Below are positions 1-12,000 of a stretch of DNA of 55,792 nt, one piece after another; position 1 is the stretch's first letter, and every line of letters begins with the position of its first letter. The notes under the pieces are model-generated. The model did no database searches, was not told the origin of the DNA, and saw nothing but the letters and a program-made list of their open reading frames with translations. The stretch lies in the NCBI GenBank assembly GCA_032718475.1, contig JAUCBJ010004827.1, positions 1-55,792 on the forward strand. The letters are read 5' to 3'. Source of the stretch: Nemertoderma westbladi (taxonomy: Eukaryota > Xenacoelomorpha > Nemertodermatida > Nemertodermatidae). A program made the position numbers and the translations under genes.

Positions 1-2
1 GG

Positions 3-128
3 TCGGGGGCCTTGTCGCAACTGCGCTCCGCTAGAGAGATGGAAACCCACGCGGAACAGACAGAGAATATTGAGAAACAAGATGATGAGAGCGTTAAGGA
101 ACCTGCTACTGATCCGAAAAACGAATAA
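3..128 (+). CDS. 3'-terminal coding piece of an unidentified gene (partial)
   Basis: An open frame runs from the window edge to a TAA at 126-128. It encodes about 41 residues of charged, low-complexity sequence: a basic stretch (QLRSAREM) followed by an acidic, Glu/Asp/Lys-rich tail ending in DPKNE. It looks like the hydrophilic C-terminus of a protein whose earlier exons lie to the left of the window. An AATAAA overlaps the stop, and further AATAAA words lie near 443, so the 3' UTR probably follows. No domain is visible and I do not recognise the family. The frame is short, so a chance ORF cannot be excluded. The coding call is inference from composition, the open frame and the AT-rich 3' flank. 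Confidence 0.4.
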   Translation, partial: SGALSQLRSAREMETHAEQTENIEKQDDESVKEPATDPKNE

Positions 129-895
129 ATATTTACGACATTGTTTGTAAGGTATCGCTTTCTATATTTGTACACGTGGGTTTACTAGCAGAATGAGGCG
201 AGGCAGTAAAGGAGACGAGTTCTGTAAATATTTCTACACATTATTCCTTACATCAATGGATTGTATGCACCAAATGGCTATAATTATTACGATCGAATTA
301 AATTATTGTGCCAATTTTGGAATGTGTGTGTATTGTAAACGAAACAGAATGTGATAAATCGCTGAAAGTAGAGTACAATAATATTAATTTTCATAATTTT
401 ATTAATATGTTAGATTAAATCTGAATTTTAGAAAATGTTATTAAATAAATAAATCTAATATTTAACATTATAGTAATTATTTAAGTAAGTAATAATTACA
501 GTTTTAAAGAAATCTAGGAACAGTAAGATTAAACGAATATCCGACACAGATAGACATGGGGTAAATGATAATCCGAAGTTCGAGAAAATGGGAATAAACG
601 TTTAACTTTTTTCACTATTCTCGAGGCTTTTTATTAAATTATGTATTAAATATTAAATATGTTAAAGGATCTAGGGAATATTGAAAATAAATGTTCTACA
701 TTTTTTTCTCATCCAAAGTTGTAATAATATGAAACCGGTACCGATACCGGTCGCATTTCTCTATGGGTGTAACTGTCCTACCTAAATTAGTAGCTAGAGT
801 GTATAATTAATCATTGTGGCCGTGATGGTTCATGGTTAATATTCACTACCCTTTCATTGTAGCGAGTGGTTAAAGACGGCCAAGTACGATAGGGT
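129..895. other. AT-rich 3' flank / intergenic spacer
   Basis: No reading frame, RNA gene or clear repeat is visible. The stretch is AT-rich with AATAAA words near 443-450 that could serve as poly(A) signals for the gene ending at 128. It runs up to the E-box minisatellite. Confidence 0.5.
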
Positions 896-1719
896 TGAGC
901 ACTGTACCGTCTGTATCTGTCAACAATCTCACGTGTAGGTTTGGTACCGTCTGTATCCGTCAACAATCTCACGTGTTGGTTTGGTACCGTCTGTATCCGT
1001 CAACAATCTCACGTGTTGGTTTGGTACCGTCTGTATCCGTCAACAATCTCACGTGTTGGTTTGGTACCGTCTGTATCCGTCAACAATCTCACGTGTTGGT
1101 TGGGTACCGTCTGTATCCGTCAACAATCTCACGTGTTGGTTGGGTACCGTCTGTATCCGTCAACAATCTCACGTGTTGGTTTGGTACCGTCTGCATCCGT
1201 CAACAATCTCACGTGTTGGTTTGGTGGTACCGTCTGTATCCGTCAACAATCTCACGTGTTGGTTTGGTACCGTCTGTATCTGTCAACAATCTCACGTGTT
1301 GGTTTGGTGGTACCGTCTGTATCTGTCAACAATCTCACGTGTTCGTTTGGTACCGTCTGTATCCGTCAACAATCTCACGTGTTCGTTTGGTATACCGTCT
1401 ATATCCGTCAACAATCTCACGTGTTGGTTTGGTACCGTCTGTATCCGTCAACAATCTCACGTGTTGGTTTGGTACCGTCTGTATCTGTCAACAATCTCAC
1501 GTGTTGGTTTGGTACCGTCTGTATCCGTCAACAATCTCACGTGTTGGTTTGGTACCGTCTGTATCTGTCAACAATCTCACGTGTTGGTTTGGTACCGTCT
1601 GTATCCGTCAACAATCTCACGTGTTGGTTTGGTACCGTCTGTATCTGTCAACAATCTCACGTGTTGGTTTGGTACCGTCTGTATCCGTCAACAATCTCGC
1701 GTGTTGGTTGTTGGTTGAG
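896..1719. repeat. 40-bp minisatellite with an E-box in every unit (~20 units)
   Basis: About 20 near-identical tandem units, mostly 40 bp with a few of 41-43 bp, carry the fragments GTACCGTCTGTATCCGTC and AACAATCTCACGTGTTGG. Each unit except the last (CGCGTG) contains the palindrome CACGTG in the context TCACGTGT. Units differ by single substitutions (CCGTC/CTGTC, TTGG/TGGG) and small insertions of GGT. The array starts abruptly and ends at a degenerate TTGGTTG run. It lies 1.2-2.0 kb upstream of the STARD3 start codon. The long open frames across it arise because the unit lacks stops; they are not taken as genes. Confidence 0.95.
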
Positions 1720-2886
1720 TTGGCTAACCGTTTGGGTTAGGGTGCTGATTGAAAGGTTGATTTTTTGCTTGATTGGATAAATACGAAATAAATTTTTATT
1801 TCGTATTTATTTATTTAATTTATGATGGACAGCAACATGTCGCTTTGTTTCAAGATTTGATTGATTGGTGGTTTTGTTCAATTTTTAAATACAGTTTTAG
1901 TTGCAGAATCTCTCAATTTTAATTTGTCTCAAAACTGAACCTCGTGCTCCGCGAAAGCTTGTACTAAAATCAAGGATGCAGTTGGTTTGAGAAATATTAA
2001 TAACAGGTTAGAGCAATCAAATAAGTAATAAGAACATGTGTTTGAGGGATAGTTTACATTACAGGCAGACTAGTCAGCCACAGTAACACTACTATGATCA
2101 CTGCATAGACAATAGTCGCTTGACAACGGGTTTATACTGTAGTTGCCAATTCAACGAAGGGCGAGGGGTTGGGTTAAACTAAGCCTACTCCACTACTGTC
2201 ACTCCAGTAGAAATAGAGACCTACTGTAGATAGATCTGTAGGTAGATAGTCAAAGTCAATTATGGAAAAAAGCTGAGCCCCGGAGCTCAGTGCAGCAGTG
2301 AGGGCAGAGGGTGGCCTGGCCTATAAAATAAACGATACCAGTACTTTATAAGAATAAGAACACAGGTTTAATTAAAACAGGGGTAAACTTACTTATACGG
2401 TTACGGATACGGTAATCAGGTAATGCTATAATGCTGTACTGTTAGTTGTTACGTGACATTGGCAAGCGTGATTGTGCATTTTCTTGTATCTTTTACTGTT
2501 TTATACAGTAGGTAGACAGACAGATTACCGGCCCGGCATTGACATTGTTGATTGTAAAGGATTTACCGGTACGTAGGCGGTAGGCCTAGAATATAGAAGG
2601 CCTATCTGCCTATGTTAATAAACTTCCGGTACGCTAGACGGCTAGACTGTAGACAGCCAGTGGAACCAGCAACCAGGTGGCAGCTAGCTTGTTAGACCTA
2701 ATAGAAGCGTGGCGTGATGCAGTGATGGATATTTTCTAGCATTTTATTTATACAGTTATAATTATAACATGATACAGTAGGTCTGGAACCGGTACGTTAT
2801 ACTGCAGTACTACTTGTAGCTTGTAGGCCTATCGCAGTATTATGGTATAGCCTACCTCAGTTCCTGGGGCTGACCTGTACTTCTGC
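1720..2886. other. Upstream flank of the STARD3-like gene (putative promoter / 5' UTR)
   Basis: No ORF of note. The stretch is rich in GTAGGCCTA and CCGGTACGGTA words that recur elsewhere in the window. A perfect six-base hairpin, CTGAGC...GCTCAG, lies near 2273-2291. The promoter and any non-coding first exon of STARD3 should lie here, but no TATA box or initiator stands out. The assignment is positional only. Confidence 0.35.
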
Positions 2887-3069
2887 ATGATGATTGGGTC
2901 TACGAATTCCTCCACTACGGACTACCGCTTTGTCAACCGAGGAATTAACCACGAGTTTGGAATAGGCTCACAGTTTCGAGCATCCACTTCGGTGACCTCC
3001 GCTCATCATCAACTTTCTAGCGACGATATCAGGAGGCTTGCCGATGCCAAAGGCCGTCAAATTAAATTG
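2887..3069 (+). CDS. STARD3: STARD3 exon 1 (N-terminal cytosolic region)
   Basis: The first exon gives 61 codons ending in phase 0 at TTG|GTGAGT. Its sequence is polar, Ser/Thr-rich and without a signal peptide, as expected for the cytosolic tail before the MENTAL helices. It opens with Met-Met. It is variable in this family, so assignment rests on phase continuity with exon 2 and on the strong donor, not on similarity. Confidence 0.65.
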
Positions 3070-6000
3070 GTGAGTTTTTGTACGACGACTTACTGACTGA
3101 CTTCACTTGTAACGATTTACTGATTTAACGTGGCGGAAGAGCGGTTTCTGGTCGGGACTACCGTGACCGTGCCAAATGCCACCGCCGCGCCGCTAACCGG
3201 AACCTGATCCTGTTATTACTGGATACATGACCGAACGTAATCAGGATCGAATGTAACATAGTTATTTCGTATCGAACGTAACTGCAATTATGTTACATTG
3301 GATCCTATAACTATGTTACATTCGATCTACAAATTACTAAGCTCGAATGTAACATTGCCATTTATAGATTTAAAGGAGCAGGTTGCAGACTCTGCAACTG
3401 CAAATGCAGAGGCGTGTTGGGGGAACCAAAACAATAAACGAAAGTTAACAGATGTTACAAGATTATGCAGCAGGTTACTTTTATTTAAATGCTGAAAGGA
3501 GCAGGTTACAGAGGCGTGTTGGGGGAACCAAAACAATAAACGAAAGTTAACACATGTTACAAGATTAGGGAGGTTACTTAATTGGGTCTTGGGTCTTTGT
3601 TTTATACTCACCAAACTGTTTCTTCCTGTAAATAAACGAAGCATTTCATCGGTTAACTCCTGAAATCAAAACACAACTGAAATAAATGTATGTTACATTC
3701 GAGCTTAGTAATTTGTAGATCGAATGTAACATAGTTATAGGATCCAATGTAACATAATTGAGGTTACGTTCGATTCGTAAAAACTATGTTACATTCGATC
3801 CTGATTACGTTCGGTCTGTCACCCGTTATTACTTATCAGTAGCGGACCGTTATTTGTGGTGTCGTGTGGTGAGGGTGACTGAGACTGGGTGAGCAAGGGA
3901 TATCGCTGTCGCATTTACCATTCACCAGGGGCCGTATGCAGGTATGCTTAGTTCGTACTAAGGCATAAGGGGTAGTTACTATGCTGCTATGGTAGTTAAT
4001 TCTTCATACTATGGTAGTTTGAACTAATTCTTCGTATGCTCAGTCACTGACAGTATAGTTTGAACTATATTTTGAACTATAGTTGGTGCTTATTTTGCTT
4101 TTCTGGAAATAAATAAGACAAATAACAATCTACAAACCTAATGATACTCTAATGTTGTTGAGCACCCCTATGAAATATTTCCTTGTGATAGATTGGACAG
4201 CAAACTAAAGGAGCTATTCTAGTGAATTCGTCACAGACTTAATTCGATACAACATCACCATTACCACGGACAGCTGAACAGGACTTCCGATTGCTCCTGA
4301 ATTGCTATACAATCATTGTCAGTCACTTAAATTATAGGTAGGCCTGAATCGGTATATGCCAGTGATGACTGCAATTGTGAGAAAGTGAAAGTAAACAGGG
4401 TGTAACCTATCTGACAGTGTCTGTAAGTTTCCAAGTATGTACCAAAATACCATCCGTATAAATGCGCCCATTCCTTCTGACCGAGCCTATTTATTTACAA
4501 ACATTTTAGAATACTGTAAATATAAATATGTTCTAGAATGTTTGATAATTTAAATCGATGCAAAATATCTTGTGCACATCCATGCCAAACAGGCAACATT
4601 CGAACGCCGTTATTTCGACGATTTTTCTACCAAATTCATATTTATTTAGGCATTTGGAATCCTTATTGTTAGTTCACCTTTCCATCAGAAACAACAATAT
4701 GGACGAGGAATAACTGCGGTGTGACTGGTATAATAATAATATCAACGGACTGACCGGCACTTTCTCTATCAAACACCTTTTAGCAGCATGGAAGGGGAAG
4801 CGGAAATCAAGATTCAATGACCCATTAGCTAGCTGGTCGGGGAGTCTTTCTTTCAAATTTTGTGCGATCCCATTATGTTTTGTAGGCAACTTAATGGGAA
4901 GGCGTGGGGGTGGAGATACCTCAACTATTCCACAAAAGTTCATTTTACCGGGGTAGTTCGTACTTAGATAGTACTATGTTGTAATTGACTGAGCATATCA
5001 TTAATTCTTACTAGCGAAGTTAGTACTATGTCTAGATAGAACTACCCTAGTACATACTACATCTAAGCATACGGCCCCAGAGACCAGACAGCCAGAGACG
5101 CGTAGACGTCCAGTATCCTCTATCATGTGATCTGATGGATTCTGCGCCTGTAGGTCTGGGGTTACTCGTGCAGTCGAGGGCCTTGCAAGTTACATTGGTT
5201 GCTACAATGGTGTTACTGAGTTAAGGTTAAATCAATTATTTAACATTAGTCATGAGGTTCTAATCTACTAATATGTTTTGTGGAATTTCGGACTTATTAG
5301 TTATTACCAATGGGCGGCAATCAATGGGAAGGGTTAGATTATGCAGTTATGGTTGTTTTATTGACTTCGTTTAGACTTCGTTAAGGTAGGGTTCAATAAC
5401 TGCTTTACCTACCGCCTGCCTTTGAAAGGAAAAACAAACCATTATTCAATCAAGGGGCGCAGGGAGTACGTCTACAGAACACCCCAGTAATATATCGCTG
5501 CAGAAAACCCTTTGCTGTGAAACGGTGACGTATCCTACATTTTTTAAATTTAACATCACACGTATTGAATAAGTAAATACCAGCACCGCTACTACTTATA
5601 ATTACTTATCATTTTAACATATACTGTGATTTAAGGGTTTTATCTATGAGAGTGGTGGATTTTTCTGCTCTGATTTGTTTAACTTCTGTACAACATGCAT
5701 TAGTTGTGGTATAATGTTATCGCTTTTGTTTTTAGCGTCAAAAATTTGAAACGGAGATAGTTTCACTTCCCGTCCACTTGCTGGGTGAGCCAGAATGTTT
5801 ATTTTCGCTTTCAATCTTTAGCTACACGTGTTTAAAAAAGGTGTCTGCCCCGATATCGCTCCAGTCACATCGTGGTTATTCTTCAACCTTATTTGTTGTT
5901 ACAGATGGAAAGCTGGCTATCTAAGGATTCCAAATATGTAACATAATCTGAATTTCTCGTAAAATAACTGAGATCTGAGCGTCAAAAGTTGCATAGTTTT

Positions 6001-9000
6001 GCACCTATGCGAGGCTATTTCTTCTATTTTACAAATAAACTATATTCTGGAACATATTTTACGTAAGAATATCTACTTGATAGTATAAAGGATATTGCAT
6101 TGTTGCCCAGCGACGTATTGGACGTACAAGATGTTCCAGAATATATTGTATTATTAAATAGCCTCGCGCAAATGCAAAACCTTGCAAATGCAAATGCAAA
6201 TTTCTTCTGGAACAGTACAGACCAACCACTATAAGGTTGAAGAATAACTGCAGTGTAACTGGTGCACTATCGTCGGAGACACTTTTTTCCAAACGCTTGT
6301 AGCTAAAGATGGAAAGCGAAAATAAAAATTCTGACTCACCCAGTAAGGAGGAGGAGGGAGGTGCGATAAGAGCCTTCAGATATCAACTATTCCTATTTAC
6401 TGTATTTTTGTATTTAAACTAGGTTATCTATTAGTCGTTGTGGGTTGCAGGAATGGCGTTCCATGTAACCAAACTTTAATAAACATAACTTTCCTATAAT
6501 ATAAGCCCAATTGGTGCTCTGCTCGTGTAATTAGTAACTTAATTATTATTCCTGGGTTTATTTCAGCCCTGTTGCGAACTAAATTGGTGGAGATCTCGGG
6601 AAGTCTCTCCAGTAAGACGGACCTTCTGTCTGCTAACTTCCTTCGATTTGCTGATTATTTCTCTCATGTGGTTCATTTACCTCAACCTGATTCCCCACGA
6701 TTCTTTTCTCGATGAGTTTTATTCGCAGGTCGTTAATTACTCCATCAATACCTCGATGTTCGATATCGTGGTAAGTTATTAACATGTTTTAATTACACCA
6801 TCTCCCTTAATACAATAGCCATTTTTAAGGGGACAACAAAGCCGTTAAAAAAACTCGTTTTTTGCATTATTTAGCCACATCAGTCGGCTTTATTTTTCGT
6901 CTTTGGAATGTAATCTAGATATCATTAGAACCGCTTTCATCTGCAGATTCCGAATCTAAAAACCATTTTACATTTCATCAAAAAATGCCAAATTATCAAA
7001 ATACTAGGGTGTAAATTTTGAGTCGTAAATCGCTATAAATCTAATATTATTTTTACTAAATTCTATAATACCGGTAATAATTTCGTGTAATGAAGAAACA
7101 AGATGGAGAGTTTTAAAAAAATACTTTTTTTACCAAAAAATATAGACAGACACTATATGTAACTATTATAATAAGCGCGAAATCGTTCAAATATCCGCGT
7201 CTACTAACGAATGAATTGTCTCCTTGAATGTCTTACTAACAAACAATTCACCGGAAAGTGGGATTGAACTCGGTACCTGAGATTCCAGGTCCAACGCTCT
7301 ACCGACTTCGCCACTGCGCCTTAATGAAGCCTTATAAACCTAAAAGCTAAGTGGATATTAACAACAACAACAACGAAGTGAATACTAGAAGTGTCGCTAA
7401 GCGGATCTAAAAACTATCTTTTAGAATGTTTGGCAATTAAACATCCCAGCTCAATGATATTTTGTTAATATTAAGTTAAGAGCCCGGCGCCAATAGACTA
7501 ATTTATATTGTACTGGAGTCTCCGTCAGTAATTTTAATCGGGATTATTGGCCCTCGACACGTCAATAATAATTAATGGACATAACAAAACAATTGATTGA
7601 AACGATTGAAAAAAACAATTTTATTTTTTTAGGTTCTTTCCTTTGTTAGAATGTGTATGCTATTGGTCGCCTATTTATTACTCCACAGCAACCATTGGTG
7701 GATGGTTGCCATAACAACTACTCTTAGTGGATCTTTCCTTATTTGTAAAGTATTTTTAGTTCAGGTGAGTCTAAGAGAATGTTCGGGGGTGAATCAATCA
7801 ACAATGTTAATATTTAAAAAAAATGTAAAAATGTTAAAATTCTAAAATTCATATTAATTAACGACTAATACCATTGGATGTTTTTTGTTCTAGAACATAT
7901 ATTTGACTTTCTATGAGGCGTTTAATGATACAAAAAACATTATGCGTACAGATAAATTATGTATATCATCCAAGGCCATCGTAATACAATCATTTTATTA
8001 TGATGGCCTTGGTATATCCACAATTTTCATTGTATTATTTTATTTTTGTACGACACACTAGCTACCATTTCCAAAAGACGATCTACCACATAAACAAGGG
8101 TCATACTACCATACTCAATCAAAATGATACATAGAACGTTACATAAATTGCCTTGAAAAATCATACAAACAATGGTGACGCAAGGCCTAGTGGAACAATA
8201 TTTTATGTTCTGGAACATTTTAGAAAAAGTCTGGATTTTATTTAAACGCCACAAATCTCCTAGAGTGTTAAAAAACAAACACAAAAAATTTGAGTAACAC
8301 TTAAGTCAAAACATCAAATTGTTATCATTATCGAAATAAAATAAGAAGATTCTAAAACAAAACCAATAAAAAAATAAAAAAAAGTGAGAGAAAACTCCCC
8401 AAAAAAATCCGTCAAATCGACCAATTGTACGTTTTTTGTTACAGAAGTTTGTTAACGCCTTGGCGTACGTGATCCTGCTTGCGTCATTCACAATGAGTTG
8501 GATCGAAGTTTGGATTCTAGACTTTCGAGTTCTTCCTCGGGAACGGAAGGACTTTATCCAATCGCTACATACGTGGCCAGGAGCGGCAGAAAATCAGCCA
8601 TTACTGTCCAATCAGTACGGAGGTGAGTTGTTCTGTCCAATTAGTGCGGAGGTGAGTTGTTCTGTCCAATCAGCACGGAGGTGAGTTGTTCTGTCCAATC
8701 AGTACGGAGGTGAGTTGTTCTGTCCAATTAGTGCGGAGGTGAGTTGTTCTGTCCAATCAGCACGGAGGTGAGTTGTTCTGTCCAATCAGTACGGAGGTGA
8801 GTTGTTCTGTCCAATCAGTACGGAGGTGAGTTGTTCTGTCCAATCAGTACGGAGGTGAGTTGTTCTGTTCAATTAGTGCGGAGGTGAGTTGTTCTGTCCA
8901 ATTAGTGCGGAGGTGAGTTGTTCTGTCCAATTACTGCGGAGGTGAGTTGTTCTGTTCAATTACTGCGGAGGTGAGTTGTTCTGTCCAATTACTGCGGAGG

Positions 9001-12000
9001 TGAGTTGTTCTGTTCAATCAGTACGGAGGTGAGTTGTTCTGTTCAATCAGTACGGAGGTGAGTTGTTCTGTCCAATCAGTACGGAGGTGAGTTGTTCTGT
9101 CCAATCAGTACGGAGGTGAGTTGTTCTGTTCAATTAGTGCGGAGGTGAGTTGTTCTGTTCAATTAGTGCGGAGGTGAGTTGTTCTGTTCAATTAGTGCGG
9201 AGTTGAGTTGTTCTGTTCAATCAGTACGGAGGTGAGTTGTTCTGTTCAATTAGTGCGGAGGTGAGTTGTTCTGTCCAATTACTGCGGAGGTGAGTTGTTC
9301 TGTTCAATTAGTACGGAGGTGAGTTGTTCTGTCCAATCAGTACGGAGGTGAGTTGTTCTGTTCAATCAGTACGGAGGTGAGTTGTTCTGTCCAATCAGTA
9401 CGGAGGTGAGTTGTTCTGTTCAATTAGTGCGGAGGTGAGTTGTTCTGTTCAATTAGTGCGGAGGTGAGTTGTTCTGTCCAATTAGTGCGGAGGTGAGATG
9501 TTCTGTCCAATTACTGCGGAGGTGAGTTGTTCTGTCCAATCAGTACGGAGGTGAGTTGTTCTGTCCTCAATCAGTACGGAGGTGAGTTGTTCTGTCCAAT
9601 CAGTACGGAGGTGAGTTGTTCTGTCCTCAATCAGTACGGAGGTGAGTTGTTCTGTCCAATCAGTACGGAGGTGAGTTGTTCTGTCCTCAATCAGTACGGA
9701 GGTGAGTTGTTCTGTCCAATTACTGCGGAGGTGAGTTGTTCTGTTCAATTAGTGCGGAGGTGAGTTGTTCTGTTCAATCAGTACGGAGGTGAGTTGTTCT
9801 GTTCAATCAGTACGGATGTGAGTTGTTCTGTCCAATCAGTACGGAGGTGAGTTGTTCTGTCCAATCAGTACGGAGGTGAGTTGTTCTGTCCAATCAGTAC
9901 GGAGGTGAGTTGTTCTGTTCAATTAGTGCGGAGGTGAGTTGTTATGTCCAATCAGTACGGAGGTGAGTTGTTCTGTTCAATCAGTACGGAGGTGAGTTGT
10001 TCTGTTCAATTAGTGCGGAGGTGAGTTGTTATGTCCAATCAGTACGGAGGTGAGTTGTTCTGTCCAATCAGTACGGAGGTGAGTTGTTCTGTTCAATTAG
10101 TGCGGAGGTGAGTTGTTCTATCCAATCAGTACGGAGGTGAGTTGTTCTGTCCAATCAGTACGGAGGTGAGTTGTTCTGTCCTCAATCAGTACGGAGGTGA
10201 GTTGTTCTGTCCAATCAGTACGGAGGTGAGTTGTTATGTCCAATCAGTACGGAGGTGAGTTGTTCTGTCCAATCAGTACGGAGGTGAGTTGTTCTGTTCA
10301 ATTAGTGCGGAGGTGAGTTGTTATGTCCAATCAGTACGGAGGTGAGTTGTTCTGTTCAATTAGTGCGGAGGTGAGTTGTTCTATCCAATCAGTACGGAGG
10401 TGAGTTGTTCTGTCCAATCAGTACGGAGGTGAGTTGTTCTGTCCTCAATCAGTACGGAGGTGAGTTGTTCTGTCCAATCAGTACGGAGGTGAGTTGTTCT
10501 GTTCAATTAGTGCGGAGGTGAGTTGTTCTGTCCAATCAGTACGGATGTGAGTTGTTCTGTCCAATCAGTACGGAGGTGAGTTGTTCTGTCCAATCAGTAC
10601 GGAGGTGAGTTGTTCTGTCCAATCAGTACGGAGGTGAGTTGTTCTGTTCAATCAGTACGGAGGTGAGTTGTTCTGTTCAATCAGTACGGATGTGAGTTGT
10701 TCTGTCCAATCAGTACGGAGGTGAGTTGTTCTGTCCAATCAGTACGGAGGTGAGTTGTTCTGTTCAATTAGTGCGGAGGTGAGTTGTTCTGTCCAATCAG
10801 TACGGAGGTGAGTTGTTCTGTTCAATTAGTGCGGAGGTGAGTTGTTCTGTCCAATCAGTACGGAGGTGAGTTGTTCTGTCCAATCAGTACGGAGGTGAGT
10901 TGTTCTGTCCTCAATCAGTACGGAGGTGAGTTGTTCTGTCCAATCAGTACGGAGGTGAGTTGTTCTGTTCAATTAGTGCGGAGGTGAGTTGTTCTGTCCA
11001 ATCAGTACGGATGTGAGTTGTTCTGTCCAATCAGTACGGAGGTGAGTTGTTCTGTCCAATCAGTACGGAGGTGAGTTGTTCTGTCCAATCAGTACGGAGG
11101 TGAGTTGTTCTGTCCAATCAGTACGGAGGTGAGTTGTTCTGTTCAATCAGTACGGAGGTGAGTTGTTCTGTTCAATCAGTACGGAGGTGAGTTGTTCTGT
11201 CCAATCAGTACGGAGGTGAGTTGTTCTGTCCAATCAGTACGGAGGTGAGTTGTTCTGTTCAATTAGTGCGGAGGTGAGTTGTTCTGTCCAATCAGTACGG
11301 AGGTGAGTTGTTCTGTTCAATTAGTGCGGAGGTGAGTTGTTCTGTCCAATCAGTACGGAGGTGAGTTGTTCTGTCCAATCAGTACGGAGGTGAGTTGTTC
11401 TGTTCAATCAGTACGGAGGTGAGTTGTTCTGTCCAATCAGTACGGAGGTGAGTTGTTCTGTTCAATCAGTACGGAGGTGAGTTGTTCTGTTCAATCAGTA
11501 CGGAGGTGAGTTGTTCTGTCCAATCAGTACGGAGGTGAGTTGTTCTGTCCAATCAGTACGGAGGTGAGTTGTTCTGTTCAATTAGTGCGGAGGTGAGTTG
11601 TTCTGTCCAATCAGTACGGAGGTGAGTTGTTCTGTTCAATTAGTGCGGAGGTGAGTTGTTCTGTCCAATTAGTGCGGAGGTGAGTTGTTCTGTTCAATCA
11701 GTACGGAGGTGAGTTGTTCTGTCCAATTAGTGCGGAGGTGAGTGGTTCTGTCCAATCAGTACGGAGGTGAGTTGTTCTGTCCAATCAGTACGGAGGTGAG
11801 TTGTTCTGTCCAATCAGTACGGAGGTGAGTTGTTCGGTTCAATTAGTGCGGAGGTGAGTTGTTCTGTCCAATCAGTACGGAGGTGAGTTGTTCTGTTCAA
11901 TTAGTGCGGAGGTGAGTTGTTCTGTCCAATCAGTACGGAGGTGAGTTGTTCTGTCCAATCAGTACGGAGGTGAGTTGTTCTGTCCAATCAGTACGGAGGT

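Noticed and set aside
896-1740. Long repeat protein (three overlapping frames of 245-281 codons)
   Set aside because: All three + frames are open simply because the 40-bp unit lacks stops. The frames share the same shifted peptide, and there is no start context or flanking coding signal.
7250-7320. Functional tRNA gene on the - strand
   Set aside because: A and B boxes are present but the acceptor stem does not pair and the anticodon stem is poor; it fits a SINE head.
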